Assembly (NCBI GenBank): GCA_020348445.1
Contig: CP070751.1
Location: 2,653,355 to 2,706,575, forward strand
DNA length: 53,221 bases
Origin: Thermoplasmata archaeon
GTDB taxonomy: Archaea; Thermoplasmatota; Thermoplasmata; GCA-020350865
Reading direction: 5' to 3'
Part shown: piece after piece, positions 17,889-24,241 of the stretch
How positions within the stretch are numbered: the first letter of the stretch is position 1
Layout: each line of letters starts with the position of its first letter
The notes under the pieces: generated by a model
What the model saw: the letters and a program-made list of their open reading frames with translations, nothing else
What the model was told of the DNA's origin: nothing
Databases searched by the model: none
Translations under genes and position numbers: made by a program

Positions 17889-17905
17889 GATTCTTATAAA
17901 GAATC
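17889..17905 (+). promoter_or_regulatory. perfect dyad overlapping a TATA-like box
   Basis: GATTCTT (17889-17895), three bases, then AAGAATC (17899-17905). The centre CTTATAAAG is a plausible TATA box for transcription to the right, and the G-rich 5' arm of the hairpin at 17925 lies about 26 bp further on, where transcription would start. A repressor bound here would block TBP. Confidence 0.4.
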
Positions 17906-17924
17906 AAAATAACTATTTTGAAAA

Positions 17925-17990
17925 GGGGGTGGTGATGGGAAGAAAAAACCGATGCATGAATTTACACGCTGAGAGGTCACCACCCCAAAG
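17925..17990 (+). ncRNA. candidate structured small RNA
   Basis: A perfect 10-bp inverted repeat, GGGGTGGTGA (17926-17935) and TCACCACCCC (17977-17986), closes a 41-nt loop. It stands out as GC-rich in a strongly AT-rich setting and begins about 26 bp after a TATA-like element. The same sequence also contains an open frame of 56 codons (17935-18105) without a proper ribosome binding site. A structured RNA seems more likely, but neither reading is proven. Confidence 0.3.
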
Positions 17991-18047
17991 AGGAGGTAAG
18001 AGCCCATTTCACTATCAAATTAGCTTTCCCAGTTTATTTAAACATAT

Positions 18048-18081
18048 CGTGGTTATTACCTCAGATACACCAATAACCACG
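18048..18081. other. perfect 10-bp inverted repeat before the HAD gene
   Basis: CGTGGTTATT (18048-18057) and AATAACCACG (18072-18081) surround 14 nt, followed by six A. On the plus strand it could end the RNA proposed at 17925 only weakly, since no T run follows. It may instead be an operator upstream of the HAD gene promoter at about 18122. Confidence 0.4.
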
Positions 18082-18121
18082 AAAAAAGTTTCTGATGCAA
18101 ATTAATCTCAAACCTAAGACC

Positions 18122-18133
18122 AAATATATTTTA
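18122..18133 (+). promoter_or_regulatory. TATA box of the HAD phosphatase gene
   Basis: AAATATATTTTA lies 25-36 bp before the ATG at 18158, the spacing expected for a leaderless archaeal transcript. This placement is the main argument for the 18158 start over the upstream ATG at 18095. Confidence 0.5.
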
Positions 18134-18157
18134 TCCTGTAACTTCATTTCTGGCGCG

Positions 18158-18799
18158 ATGAGAGGCTTTGAAGCTGCACTTTTCGACTTGGATGGGACCC
18201 TGATTTATTCGAAGGGTGTGATTGGAAGATGTATAAACGATACCTTGGAACATTTCGGTTATCCACGCTTTGAGGGCCCGGAACTTCACGATTTAATCGG
18301 CGTTCCCCTGAGAAAGGCATTATCTTTGAGAACTTCAGACATAGAACCACTTGTGGACCATTTTCGAAGTTTGTACATTTCCACATATCTTCAAGGAACT
18401 AACGTTTACGATGGTATGGAATCTATTCTTGTCGTTTTAAAGGAGGAAGGTAAAAAAATTGGGGTGGTGACACTCAAGCATACACCAGTTGCCAAGGAGG
18501 TTCTAAGAGGTCTTAACCTCCTTGCTTATATTGATGCTGTGGAAGGGGATGATGATGTTTCGGAATTGAAACCCTCACCAAATCAGATATTGAGGATTTG
18601 CAGGATTTTAAAGGTCAAATCAGAGACCACCGTTGTTATTGGAGATACATCAATGGACATAGCAGCTGGAAAGAAAGCCAATTGCATAACCATAGGGGTT
18701 CTATGGGGGGCAATGAGCATGGATTCCCTTGTATCGGCTGGAGCAGATTTCCTTGCAAGAAATCCAAAGGAATTGGAGGGTATCTTAAAAGAGCTTTGA
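18158..18799 (+). CDS. HAD-superfamily phosphatase (phosphoglycolate phosphatase-like)
   Basis: Belongs to the haloacid dehalogenase superfamily, Gph-like subgroup with a helical cap after motif I. Motif I is FDLDGT (nucleophile and acid Asp at residues 10 and 12), motif II is VVTLK (Thr), motif III the Lys in ELKPSP, and motif IV GDTSMD (Mg2+ ligands). It is a cytoplasmic phosphomonoester hydrolase; the exact substrate (phosphoglycolate, nucleotide or other) cannot be told from sequence. I start at ATG 18158, where MRGFEAALFDLDGT begins the first strand and a TATA box sits about 30 bp upstream. The longer frame from 18095 adds 21 residues unlike the family. The rhomboid gene follows after 23 nt. 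Confidence 0.85.
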   Translation: MRGFEAALFDLDGTLIYSKGVIGRCINDTLEHFGYPRFEGPELHDLIGVPLRKALSLRTSDIEPLVDHFRSLYISTYLQGTNVYDGMESILVVLKEEGKKIGVVTLKHTPVAKEVLRGLNLLAYIDAVEGDDDVSELKPSPNQILRICRILKVKSETTVVIGDTSMDIAAGKKANCITIGVLWGAMSMDSLVSAGADFLARNPKELEGILKEL

Positions 18800-18822
18800 A
18801 TATAATAAATTAAAAAAGCGAG

Positions 18823-19704
18823 GTGAAAAAGATCGATCCTTTCTCGATTGTGGTAGTAATTTTTATTATTGCTGGTTTATACTATACTTACCGGGCAAAG
18901 GCTTATTTAACGCACACTCTCGTTTTAGTTAATATAATCATATTCATGATGACCTACTTTGTATCAGATATAATCCTCGATTTGGGATTCAGACCAGAAT
19001 ATCTATTTACAGGTGAAAAAATCTACACCGTTATTACGTCAATGTATCTACATTCGGGTGTTCTGCATCTTTTTTTTAACATGATATTCTTGATATTTAT
19101 TGGCCTATTATTCGAGGAAAAGATAGGCACGCTCAGGTTCGGAATTATTTATTATGTAACTGGTTTTGCGGCTGTGGTAACATTTTCATTTACATCTGGA
19201 TTTCTTCGACCTGAGGTGATCGTCGTGGGTGCCTCGGGGGGACTTTACGGAATATTAGGCGCTTATGCAAGGCTATATCCAGATGATAGATTTGCATTTA
19301 TCCCATTTCCATATCCGCTTCCAATCTACACTTGGGCTTTCATATTCCTTTTGATTGCCATCGTCGCGACATTCGTTCCTGGGATTTGTTTTGGCCCCAT
19401 CGCACATCTTGCCCATGTTGGGGGCCTTTTTGCTGGTTTAGCTGTATCACCCCTTGTAATGAAAATCAAGGGCAAGGAAAAGGAGAGGGTAACAAAGATC
19501 GATTACAATGTCTTTGATGTGCTCGCACAAACCGATTCTGACAAAGAACTCCTTGAAAAAATAAAAAACGAGGACGAGCCTGAAGTACGCATTGCTTGGC
19601 TTGAGCATTTTCTTTCCAAAGCCAAATGTCCGCAATGCGGTGGGATTTTACAGGTGGAAAAGAGAAAATTGAAATGCACCTGCGGATTTGAATTGAAATT
19701 CTAG
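18823..19704 (+). CDS. rhomboid-family intramembrane serine protease with C-terminal zinc ribbon
   Basis: A 293-residue membrane protease that cleaves transmembrane substrates within the bilayer. There is an extra N-terminal helix (about 7-21), then the six-helix rhomboid core. Landmarks are HLFFNM (His82, Asn86, oxyanion side), the catalytic Ser138 in GASGG, and His198 in HLAHVGG. After the last helix, a cytoplasmic tail ends in a zinc ribbon with Cys at 269, 272, 285 and 287 (CPQC...CTC), an addition common in archaeal membrane proteins and possibly for partner binding. The start is GTG 18823, in a GAGGTG context 23 nt after the HAD gene. An ATC three codons later with GAGGTG as its Shine-Dalgarno is a remote alternative. 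It is probably co-transcribed with the HAD gene. Confidence 0.9.
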   Translation: MKKIDPFSIVVVIFIIAGLYYTYRAKAYLTHTLVLVNIIIFMMTYFVSDIILDLGFRPEYLFTGEKIYTVITSMYLHSGVLHLFFNMIFLIFIGLLFEEKIGTLRFGIIYYVTGFAAVVTFSFTSGFLRPEVIVVGASGGLYGILGAYARLYPDDRFAFIPFPYPLPIYTWAFIFLLIAIVATFVPGICFGPIAHLAHVGGLFAGLAVSPLVMKIKGKEKERVTKIDYNVFDVLAQTDSDKELLEKIKNEDEPEVRIAWLEHFLSKAKCPQCGGILQVEKRKLKCTCGFELKF

Positions 19705-19755
19705 TCTTTTGAAACCAGGTAATGTTTATGTCTCATCAGAGCCATTTCCCATTCC

Positions 19756-20472
19756 ATGACAAAACTGAATGCAAAGGGCTGGATTGAAAAGAACGGAAAA
19801 TTTATTGTGGGCGAAGGACGGGCGCAGATTTTAAGGCTCATTGATCAAACACATTCTCTAAGCAAGGCCGCAGAAAAGATGAAGATGTCGTATCGGCATC
19901 TGTGGGGAACCATAAGGGAAATGGAGGAGGATGTGGGAAAGCAACTTGTTGTATCTTCCCGCGGTGGAAGAGGTGGAGGAAAAACAGAGCTTACTAAAAC
20001 TGGGAAAAAGCTTCTTTTAGATTATACAAAAGGTATTACCAGCTTGCAAGAGTTTCTTGACAATCAGGGTTTTTTAAAACCTTCTCTTTCCGTGGATGGC
20101 ATCATCATCCATAAAAAAAAGTTAGTATTGATTAAAAGGGCCAATTCCCCGTTTAAGGGCAAGTATGCGCTGCCAGGTGGTTTTGTGGAGTACAATGAAA
20201 GAGTGGAGGATGCGGTGGTGAGGGAGATTCAGGAGGAGACCGGACTTAAGACTGAGATAGAATCTTTAATTGGTGTTTATTCTGATCCAAAAAGGGATCC
20301 CAGGGGACACACAGTCTCCGTTGTCTATGAGATGAGGGTGAAAGGAGGAAAATTGAAGTCAGGGTCAGATGCGAAAGAGGCGAAGCTGTTTTCCATGGAT
20401 GAGATTCCGAAGTTGGCCTTTGATCATGATGTGATCGTGGGGGATTATTTGAGAAAGGAAAAAAATGGATAA
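19756..20472 (+). CDS. ModE-like helix-turn-helix fused to a Nudix hydrolase
   Basis: A 238-residue two-domain protein. Residues 1-100 resemble the N-terminal LysR/ModE-type winged helix (ILRLIDQTHSLSKAAEKMKMSYRHLWGTI is the HTH region at about 25-53, then the RGGRGGGKTELT wing and a KKLLLDY helix). Residues 108-235 are a Nudix domain with a complete Nudix box at 142-164: G142, E148, REIQEETGL from Arg156. Nudix enzymes cleave nucleoside diphosphates linked to X; residues LPGG and YSDPKRDPRGH resemble ADP-ribose pyrophosphatases. The fusion suggests a regulator responding to a nucleotide metabolite, like NrtR though with a different domain order, or an enzyme recruited to DNA. ATG 19756 has no Shine-Dalgarno and TTTATG about 26 bp upstream, so it is probably leaderless. 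Confidence 0.88.
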   Translation: MTKLNAKGWIEKNGKFIVGEGRAQILRLIDQTHSLSKAAEKMKMSYRHLWGTIREMEEDVGKQLVVSSRGGRGGGKTELTKTGKKLLLDYTKGITSLQEFLDNQGFLKPSLSVDGIIIHKKKLVLIKRANSPFKGKYALPGGFVEYNERVEDAVVREIQEETGLKTEIESLIGVYSDPKRDPRGHTVSVVYEMRVKGGKLKSGSDAKEAKLFSMDEIPKLAFDHDVIVGDYLRKEKNG

Positions 20473-20571
20473 ACATACATAATGTACCGATTAAAACCAC
20501 CAAAATCCAACAAAACGATAATTTATTATATAAATATAATATACCATTACTCATCCAGGAAGGTGTAATTT

Positions 20572-21123
20572 ATCAAAAAACGAGAGGCATACAGGCTTAT
20601 TGGAATAGTCGTTCTCTTAATAGGAGTGGGATTCATTGTAGGAGGTATAGCTACATTAGGACAGAGCGTGAGCGAGTACGATGACTGGGTTAAGGATCCG
20701 TCAAGAAGTCCTGGAGATACCATAAAGGTGACAGGGGTCATAGAGGACGAAACAAGTATGTTTGGCGATTATAGGTACAAATTCGAAGGCTCGGATGTCC
20801 CTTTTTACTCGGGCGAAGACCTAGGCGCTGAAGGCGATACAGTCACAGTGGAATTGGTAATTACAGATTCGAGAGTACCAATGGTCAGAAGTGTCTTCAC
20901 TCAATTAATGTGCTGGATTCCCGGCATAATATGCCTTGTGATAGGTGCAATACTTATTATCGTCAGTTTCATTGTTAAACCCGAGCAACCGACACCATAC
21001 CCCCCAGGATATCCCCAGCAATATCCACAACAACAATACCCCTATCAACAATATCCTCCTCAACAGTATCCGCCCCAGCAGTACCCACCCCAACAATATC
21101 CACCACAGCAACCAGGTTATTGA
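20572..21123 (+). CDS. two-helix membrane protein with QQYPP-repeat tail, probable ATC start
   Basis: Two transmembrane helices (about 8-28 and 120-143 of the extended protein) enclose a roughly 85-residue extracytoplasmic domain with alternating strands (GDTIKVTGVIEDE, YRYKFEG, GDTVTVELVI), OB-like in pattern. The tail after the second helix is a tandem of QQYPP pentapeptides. The only standard start in frame is GTG 20626, which would cut the first helix in half. Upstream the frame stays open to 20569, and ATC 20572 follows an excellent Shine-Dalgarno (AGGAAGGTG) by 6 nt, giving IKKREAYRLIGIVVLL, a normal membrane N-terminus. I therefore propose an AUC start. The next gene (21204) has the same architecture, so they are paralogs in tandem. 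Function unknown. Confidence 0.65.
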   Translation: MKKREAYRLIGIVVLLIGVGFIVGGIATLGQSVSEYDDWVKDPSRSPGDTIKVTGVIEDETSMFGDYRYKFEGSDVPFYSGEDLGAEGDTVTVELVITDSRVPMVRSVFTQLMCWIPGIICLVIGAILIIVSFIVKPEQPTPYPPGYPQQYPQQQYPYQQYPPQQYPPQQYPPQQYPPQQPGY

Positions 21124-21203
21124 CAACAAACATCCTCAATAAATCAATATCATATCTATAAGAGTTCCTATAGGAAGAAGAAAGAAGATAGGAGGTAAAA
21201 AAA

Positions 21204-21650
21204 ATGGCAGGTAATGAAAAGTTAGTGGTAGGTGTCATTGCATTGATAATAGGTATAGTCCTGCTACTCTTTGGGGCAATGGCAGCCATAACATATTTTG
21301 ATGGAGTCCCAAAGGTCGATGACAAAAAAGAAATAAGAGACCAATATAAGGACGAAGGAAGAGATACAACTTCGTTGGATAAGCAAATCGAGGACGATGA
21401 GGAGTTGCTTGAAACCAAGACACAAGCTATGGGAATATGTCTCCCGATAGGGATAATTTTACTAATTGTCGGGATTGTCCTGATTTTCCTATGGAATAAG
21501 GACAAAAAAGCGGCCCCACAGGTATCTCCCCCACAGCAATACCAGGTTCCACAACAGCAATATCCCCCCCAGCAGTATCCTCCTCAGCAGTATCCACCAC
21601 AACAATATCCGCCTCAACAATATCCACCACAGCAACCCCCAGGGTATTAA
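21204..21650 (+). CDS. two-helix membrane protein with QQYPP-repeat tail
   Basis: A 148-residue protein with helices at about 7-30 and 74-94, a charged loop of some 40 residues between them (DKKEIRDQYKDEGRD...DDEELLE), and a C-terminal tail of about six QQYPP pentapeptides ending in PPGY. The ATG is preceded by AGGAGG at 8 nt, a strong ribosome binding site. Size, topology and tail match the preceding gene, suggesting tandem duplication followed by divergence of the loop. The tail should be cytoplasmic or extracytoplasmic on the same side as the N-terminus. Such low-complexity Pro/Gln/Tyr tails often mediate multivalent contacts, but nothing here shows a specific role. Confidence 0.75.
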   Translation: MAGNEKLVVGVIALIIGIVLLLFGAMAAITYFDGVPKVDDKKEIRDQYKDEGRDTTSLDKQIEDDEELLETKTQAMGICLPIGIILLIVGIVLIFLWNKDKKAAPQVSPPQQYQVPQQQYPPQQYPPQQYPPQQYPPQQYPPQQPPGY

Positions 21651-21695
21651 TATCTTTAGGACTGAAAAAAACCGAAGTCTGATCACCAATTTAGC

Positions 21696-22556
21696 CTATT
21701 TCATCTCTTTTCTTTCGAAAATAAAATAGGTGAGCAAGAAGGCGATGATAAGATAGAAGAACATGACAAGCAGGCTCAGCGCAACTTCTGGATAGAACTG
21801 ATGTATCTCGATGGTGTCACCGCCCATGGTGAATTCCTCTACAATATCCTTTGGATACGGTACAACCAGAATAAAATATATGATTCCCGAGGCAAATGTG
21901 ATGCTCAAAGATGGCTTCACCCCTGCAAATGTGAATACAGATTCTATTATCGGCAGAATTAAAAAGAAGAGAAAAAAAGTAAGGACATTGGCACCTGTGG
22001 TTCCCTTCATCAGGGAACTGAGCAGATAGGCTATAGACAGCCCAGAAAGCAGATACATAACACAGAACAATAATGACAGCCCAACTTCCCCGGGAACCGA
22101 GTGATTAACGGCACCTATAGAGATTACAACAACCCCATAGTATATTATGATCACCAACATAGAGGCTAAGAAACTGGCAGTGAACTTTCCAAATAATATA
22201 ACGATTCTCTTTAAAGGGTTGGGGAAGAGAAGATAACCTGTCTTTTGCTGAAATTCAGATACTATGGCATCTGCTCCGAAAAATGTGAAGCAAAGGATCA
22301 CAAGAATTCCTGCAAAGCTAATGAATAGCCCTGCAAACTCCAGTGCGTCATCTGGATAATCATGACCCAAGGCAGGAGGGATGCTCAATATCAATCCTAT
22401 TATCAGGGCGAGAATAATAAGAATGGCAAGCAGTCTCTTACTGCGCAGATATTTCAAGGTCTCATACCGGACAACAGATAGGTACTGCTGAAAATCGCTA
22501 GGAACTGTAGTTTGACCTTGAAAAAGAGCCAATTCCTGACTTTCTCCTTGGACCAT
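21696..22556 (-). CDS. ABC-2 type exporter permease
   Basis: A 286-residue integral membrane protein with six hydrophobic segments: LLAILIILALIIGL (about 43-58), GLFISFAGILVILCFTFFG (75-95), a pair at 115-145, SLLFCVMYLLSGLSIAYLL (about 155-175), FLFFLILPIIESVFTF (187-205), and a last one before the C-terminal FERKEMK. Residues DAIVSEFQQKTGYLLFPNPLKR form the cytoplasmic coupling loop typical of ABC-2 permeases (about 97-118). It would pair with the ATPase encoded immediately upstream, whose stop codon lies 8 nt before this start. ATG 22556 has GGTGA about 4 nt upstream. The substrate is unknown; families of this type move drugs, lipids, peptides or polysaccharides outward. Confidence 0.88.
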   Translation of the reverse strand: MVQGESQELALFQGQTTVPSDFQQYLSVVRYETLKYLRSKRLLAILIILALIIGLILSIPPALGHDYPDDALEFAGLFISFAGILVILCFTFFGADAIVSEFQQKTGYLLFPNPLKRIVILFGKFTASFLASMLVIIIYYGVVVISIGAVNHSVPGEVGLSLLFCVMYLLSGLSIAYLLSSLMKGTTGANVLTFFLFFLILPIIESVFTFAGVKPSLSITFASGIIYFILVVPYPKDIVEEFTMGGDTIEIHQFYPEVALSLLVMFFYLIIAFLLTYFIFERKEMK

Positions 22557-22564
22557 GTTTTCAC

Positions 22565-23503
22565 CTATATTGAATCCGAGATCATGCTCATATACAGGTT
22601 CTCCAGCGCCGTACCCACTGCCCTGAAAGAGGTAACACTTATACCTTCTACGTTCTGGATATTTGCCAGTAGCTCTGCTTTCTCAGGCTCCCTGCCTTCC
22701 AGCTCCACAACAAACAGATGCGGCTGATACACCACCAGATTTTTCACAGAATTAAAGTCTTGGATGGCCTTGACCTGCTCGGGAGTAATAGGTGATAGGA
22801 TTTGAACCTCGACTTTTACAACTTCTGCCAAATTTGCCAACTTCTCGATTTCATCATATGTTAAAAGCTGGCCTTTGTTTATCATGGCAACCTTGTCGCA
22901 AACCTCCTGAACCTCGAAAAGAAGATGTGAGCTCATGAATATAGTTCTGCCCTCTGTTTTGAGCAATTTGATTATCTCCCGAACCTCCACCATTCCTCTT
23001 GGGTCAAGACCTGTTGTGGGCTCGTCCAGAATCAGTATCGGTGGTTCATGAAGTAGGGCCTGGGCTATTGCCAGCCGCTGCTTCATTCCCTTGGAGAACT
23101 TACCTATTCGCTTGTCCTTCCAATCCTGTAACTTCACCTCTCCTATAACATGCTCTATGCGTTCAAGTAATTGATTTGATGCAATCCCTCTTATTTTACC
23201 AAGGTAAGTCAGGGTCTCGACAGGGGTAAGATAGGGGTAGAACTCAGGTGTTTCCACAACCGATCCAACCCGGCCCAGGGCCTCCTTTGGATTGATTCCC
23301 ACATCCACCCCTTCGATGTACGCGTTTCCGTTTGTTGCCCTGAGCATGGAAGTCAGTATCTTGATTGTGGTGGTCTTTCCTGCACCGTTTGGCCCCAAGA
23401 AGCCCACGCAAACTCCGTGTTCTATTCTCAGGTTAAGTTCGTTTACAGCCGTGAAGTTGCCAAAAACCTTTGTCAGATTCTCTGTTACAATCGCCTCATT
23501 CAT
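22565..23503 (-). CDS. ABC transporter ATP-binding protein
   Basis: The ATPase subunit of an ABC-2 exporter. Walker A is GPNGAGKTT (about 37-45), the Q-loop follows near VVETPEFYPYLT, the signature is FSKGMKQRLAIA, Walker B is ILILDEPTTGLD, and the H-loop His lies in MSSHLLFEV. The C-terminal 90 residues form the DUF4162-like extension common in CcmA/NatA-type ATPases. I start at ATG 23503 (MNEAIVTENLTKVFG), which begins the first strand; an in-frame TTG at 23533 would add ten residues with no Shine-Dalgarno. It lies 50 nt after the small membrane protein gene and 8 nt before the permease gene, so the three form an operon. Confidence 0.93.
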   Translation of the reverse strand: MNEAIVTENLTKVFGNFTAVNELNLRIEHGVCVGFLGPNGAGKTTTIKILTSMLRATNGNAYIEGVDVGINPKEALGRVGSVVETPEFYPYLTPVETLTYLGKIRGIASNQLLERIEHVIGEVKLQDWKDKRIGKFSKGMKQRLAIAQALLHEPPILILDEPTTGLDPRGMVEVREIIKLLKTEGRTIFMSSHLLFEVQEVCDKVAMINKGQLLTYDEIEKLANLAEVVKVEVQILSPITPEQVKAIQDFNSVKNLVVYQPHLFVVELEGREPEKAELLANIQNVEGISVTSFRAVGTALENLYMSMISDSI

Positions 23504-23552
23504 TTTGAGATTCCCCAAAGCCTCATGCCCCAAACATGATATTTACTGATAC

Positions 23553-23843
23553 TCAATCTGATCTTCTTTCCAAAAAACGATTGGCAAGATACATTGCAGT
23601 GCCTATACAGATAAGGATTACACCCGCACCGGCAAAGTAAAACCCAGGCCCTATCATTGCCCACTCCTGCCGTACGAACAAGTAGACCATCAACAGGTTC
23701 ACCATTATAGTGATGAGTCCCAGGAGTATAAAACCCATGGCTATATTTTTCAACGTGAAATCAGGAAGATCGCCTTTTTCGTATTCGTGGGCTATTGGAT
23801 AATACCTTTTCATTTTGGGCTCAACTTCATTTTCAGTATCCAA
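23553..23843 (-). CDS. small two-helix membrane protein of the ABC operon
   Basis: A 96-residue protein with a soluble, charged N-terminus and two membrane helices (about 35-54 and 65-84), ending in RFLERRSD. The family is not recognised. The start is TTG at 23843, decided by a perfect GGAGG 7 nt upstream. It is first in the operon with the ABC ATPase and permease, suggesting an accessory role in that exporter. Its 5' half and promoter region are duplicated at 27168-27365, where the copy is truncated. The promoter stretch (23870-23932) also recurs before the gene at 27428-27877. Confidence 0.7.
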   Translation of the reverse strand: MDTENEVEPKMKRYYPIAHEYEKGDLPDFTLKNIAMGFILLGLITIMVNLLMVYLFVRQEWAMIGPGFYFAGAGVILICIGTAMYLANRFLERRSD

Positions 23844-23964
23844 GCAAGACCTCCATGTTGGACAGTTATTATCTACTATGGAGTATATTAAGGTAATATT
23901 ATATGAAGGTTTTTGGATTGATTTAAAATTTCTGGGCTTATATTGTGGGATACAGTTCTTACTT

Positions 23965-24022
23965 TTTTCTCAATGCGCTCGCATCAATCCCTGTATGAAG
24001 GCTCATTCTCGGCCTCACCCTC
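23965..24022 (-). pseudogene. remnant of the HerA-like gene 3' end
   Basis: On the minus strand this stretch encodes RVRPRMSLHTGIDASALR, which is the C-terminus of the intact HerA-like ATPase ending at 31664. The match covers about 58 bp with very few differences and then stops abruptly. A shorter piece (27983-27997) survives before the second SBBP gene. This marks the breakpoint at which the SBBP genes entered or were duplicated next to the HerA gene. Confidence 0.75.
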
Positions 24023-24187
24023 TCAGTCTTCAGAAACAAATAAGTTTCTTCTTCTTGAATGAATTTCCCATAAAGCTGTAGCGAAATTCCTGCAATTCGT
24101 TAATCTTTATATAACTTAATCAAAACGATTATTGAAGAAAGTGACTGTTTCTTATAAGTAAAAACTTGATTTTTTCGTCTTTTGCAG

Positions 24188-24241
24188 AAGGTTTTATATG
24201 CTTTTAACTCCATTTATTTTTCATGGGGGAGGGGGGCAAGT
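24188..24241 (+). promoter_or_regulatory. promoter and G-rich leader of SBBP gene 1
   Basis: TTTTATATGC (about 24192) is a TATA box, followed by a conserved stretch ending in GGGGGAGGGGGGCAAGT just before the ATG. The same roughly 55 bp precede the second and third SBBP genes (28079-28132 and 29883-29936), with only a few changes in the third. The G runs supply a very strong Shine-Dalgarno, so the genes are probably highly translated. Confidence 0.6.

Larger units (their letters stand above)
23844..24241. other. intergenic junction between ABC operon and SBBP cluster
   Basis: Contains the ABC operon promoter (AT-rich, 23870-23932), a 58-bp scar of the HerA gene 3' end (23965-24022), and the first SBBP promoter with its G-rich leader (24188-24241). 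Segments of it recur at 27310-27365 and 27884-28132, showing that the junction was copied with the SBBP genes. Confidence 0.6.

Noticed and set aside
17925..17990. TPP riboswitch or box C/D RNA
   Set aside because: A CTGAGA motif and a GTGATGG resembling a C box are present, but the other TPP core sequences are missing, and the C-like box lies inside the stem instead of next to it.
17935..18105. 56-codon open frame
   Set aside because: It coincides with two strong inverted repeats, has no clear ribosome binding site, and the translation shows no protein-like pattern. Kept only as an alternative to the RNA candidate.
18095..18157. N-terminal extension of the HAD phosphatase
   Set aside because: The 21 extra residues do not fit the family, and a TATA box lies within this stretch, so the start is placed at 18158.
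23504..23533. TTG start adding ten residues to the ABC ATPase
   Set aside because: No Shine-Dalgarno; the ATG at 23503 directly precedes the first strand of the domain.
24182..24241. Upstream TTG starts for SBBP genes 1 and 2
   Set aside because: They would place the TATA box and the G-rich ribosome binding site inside the coding region; the third paralog starts at the equivalent ATG.
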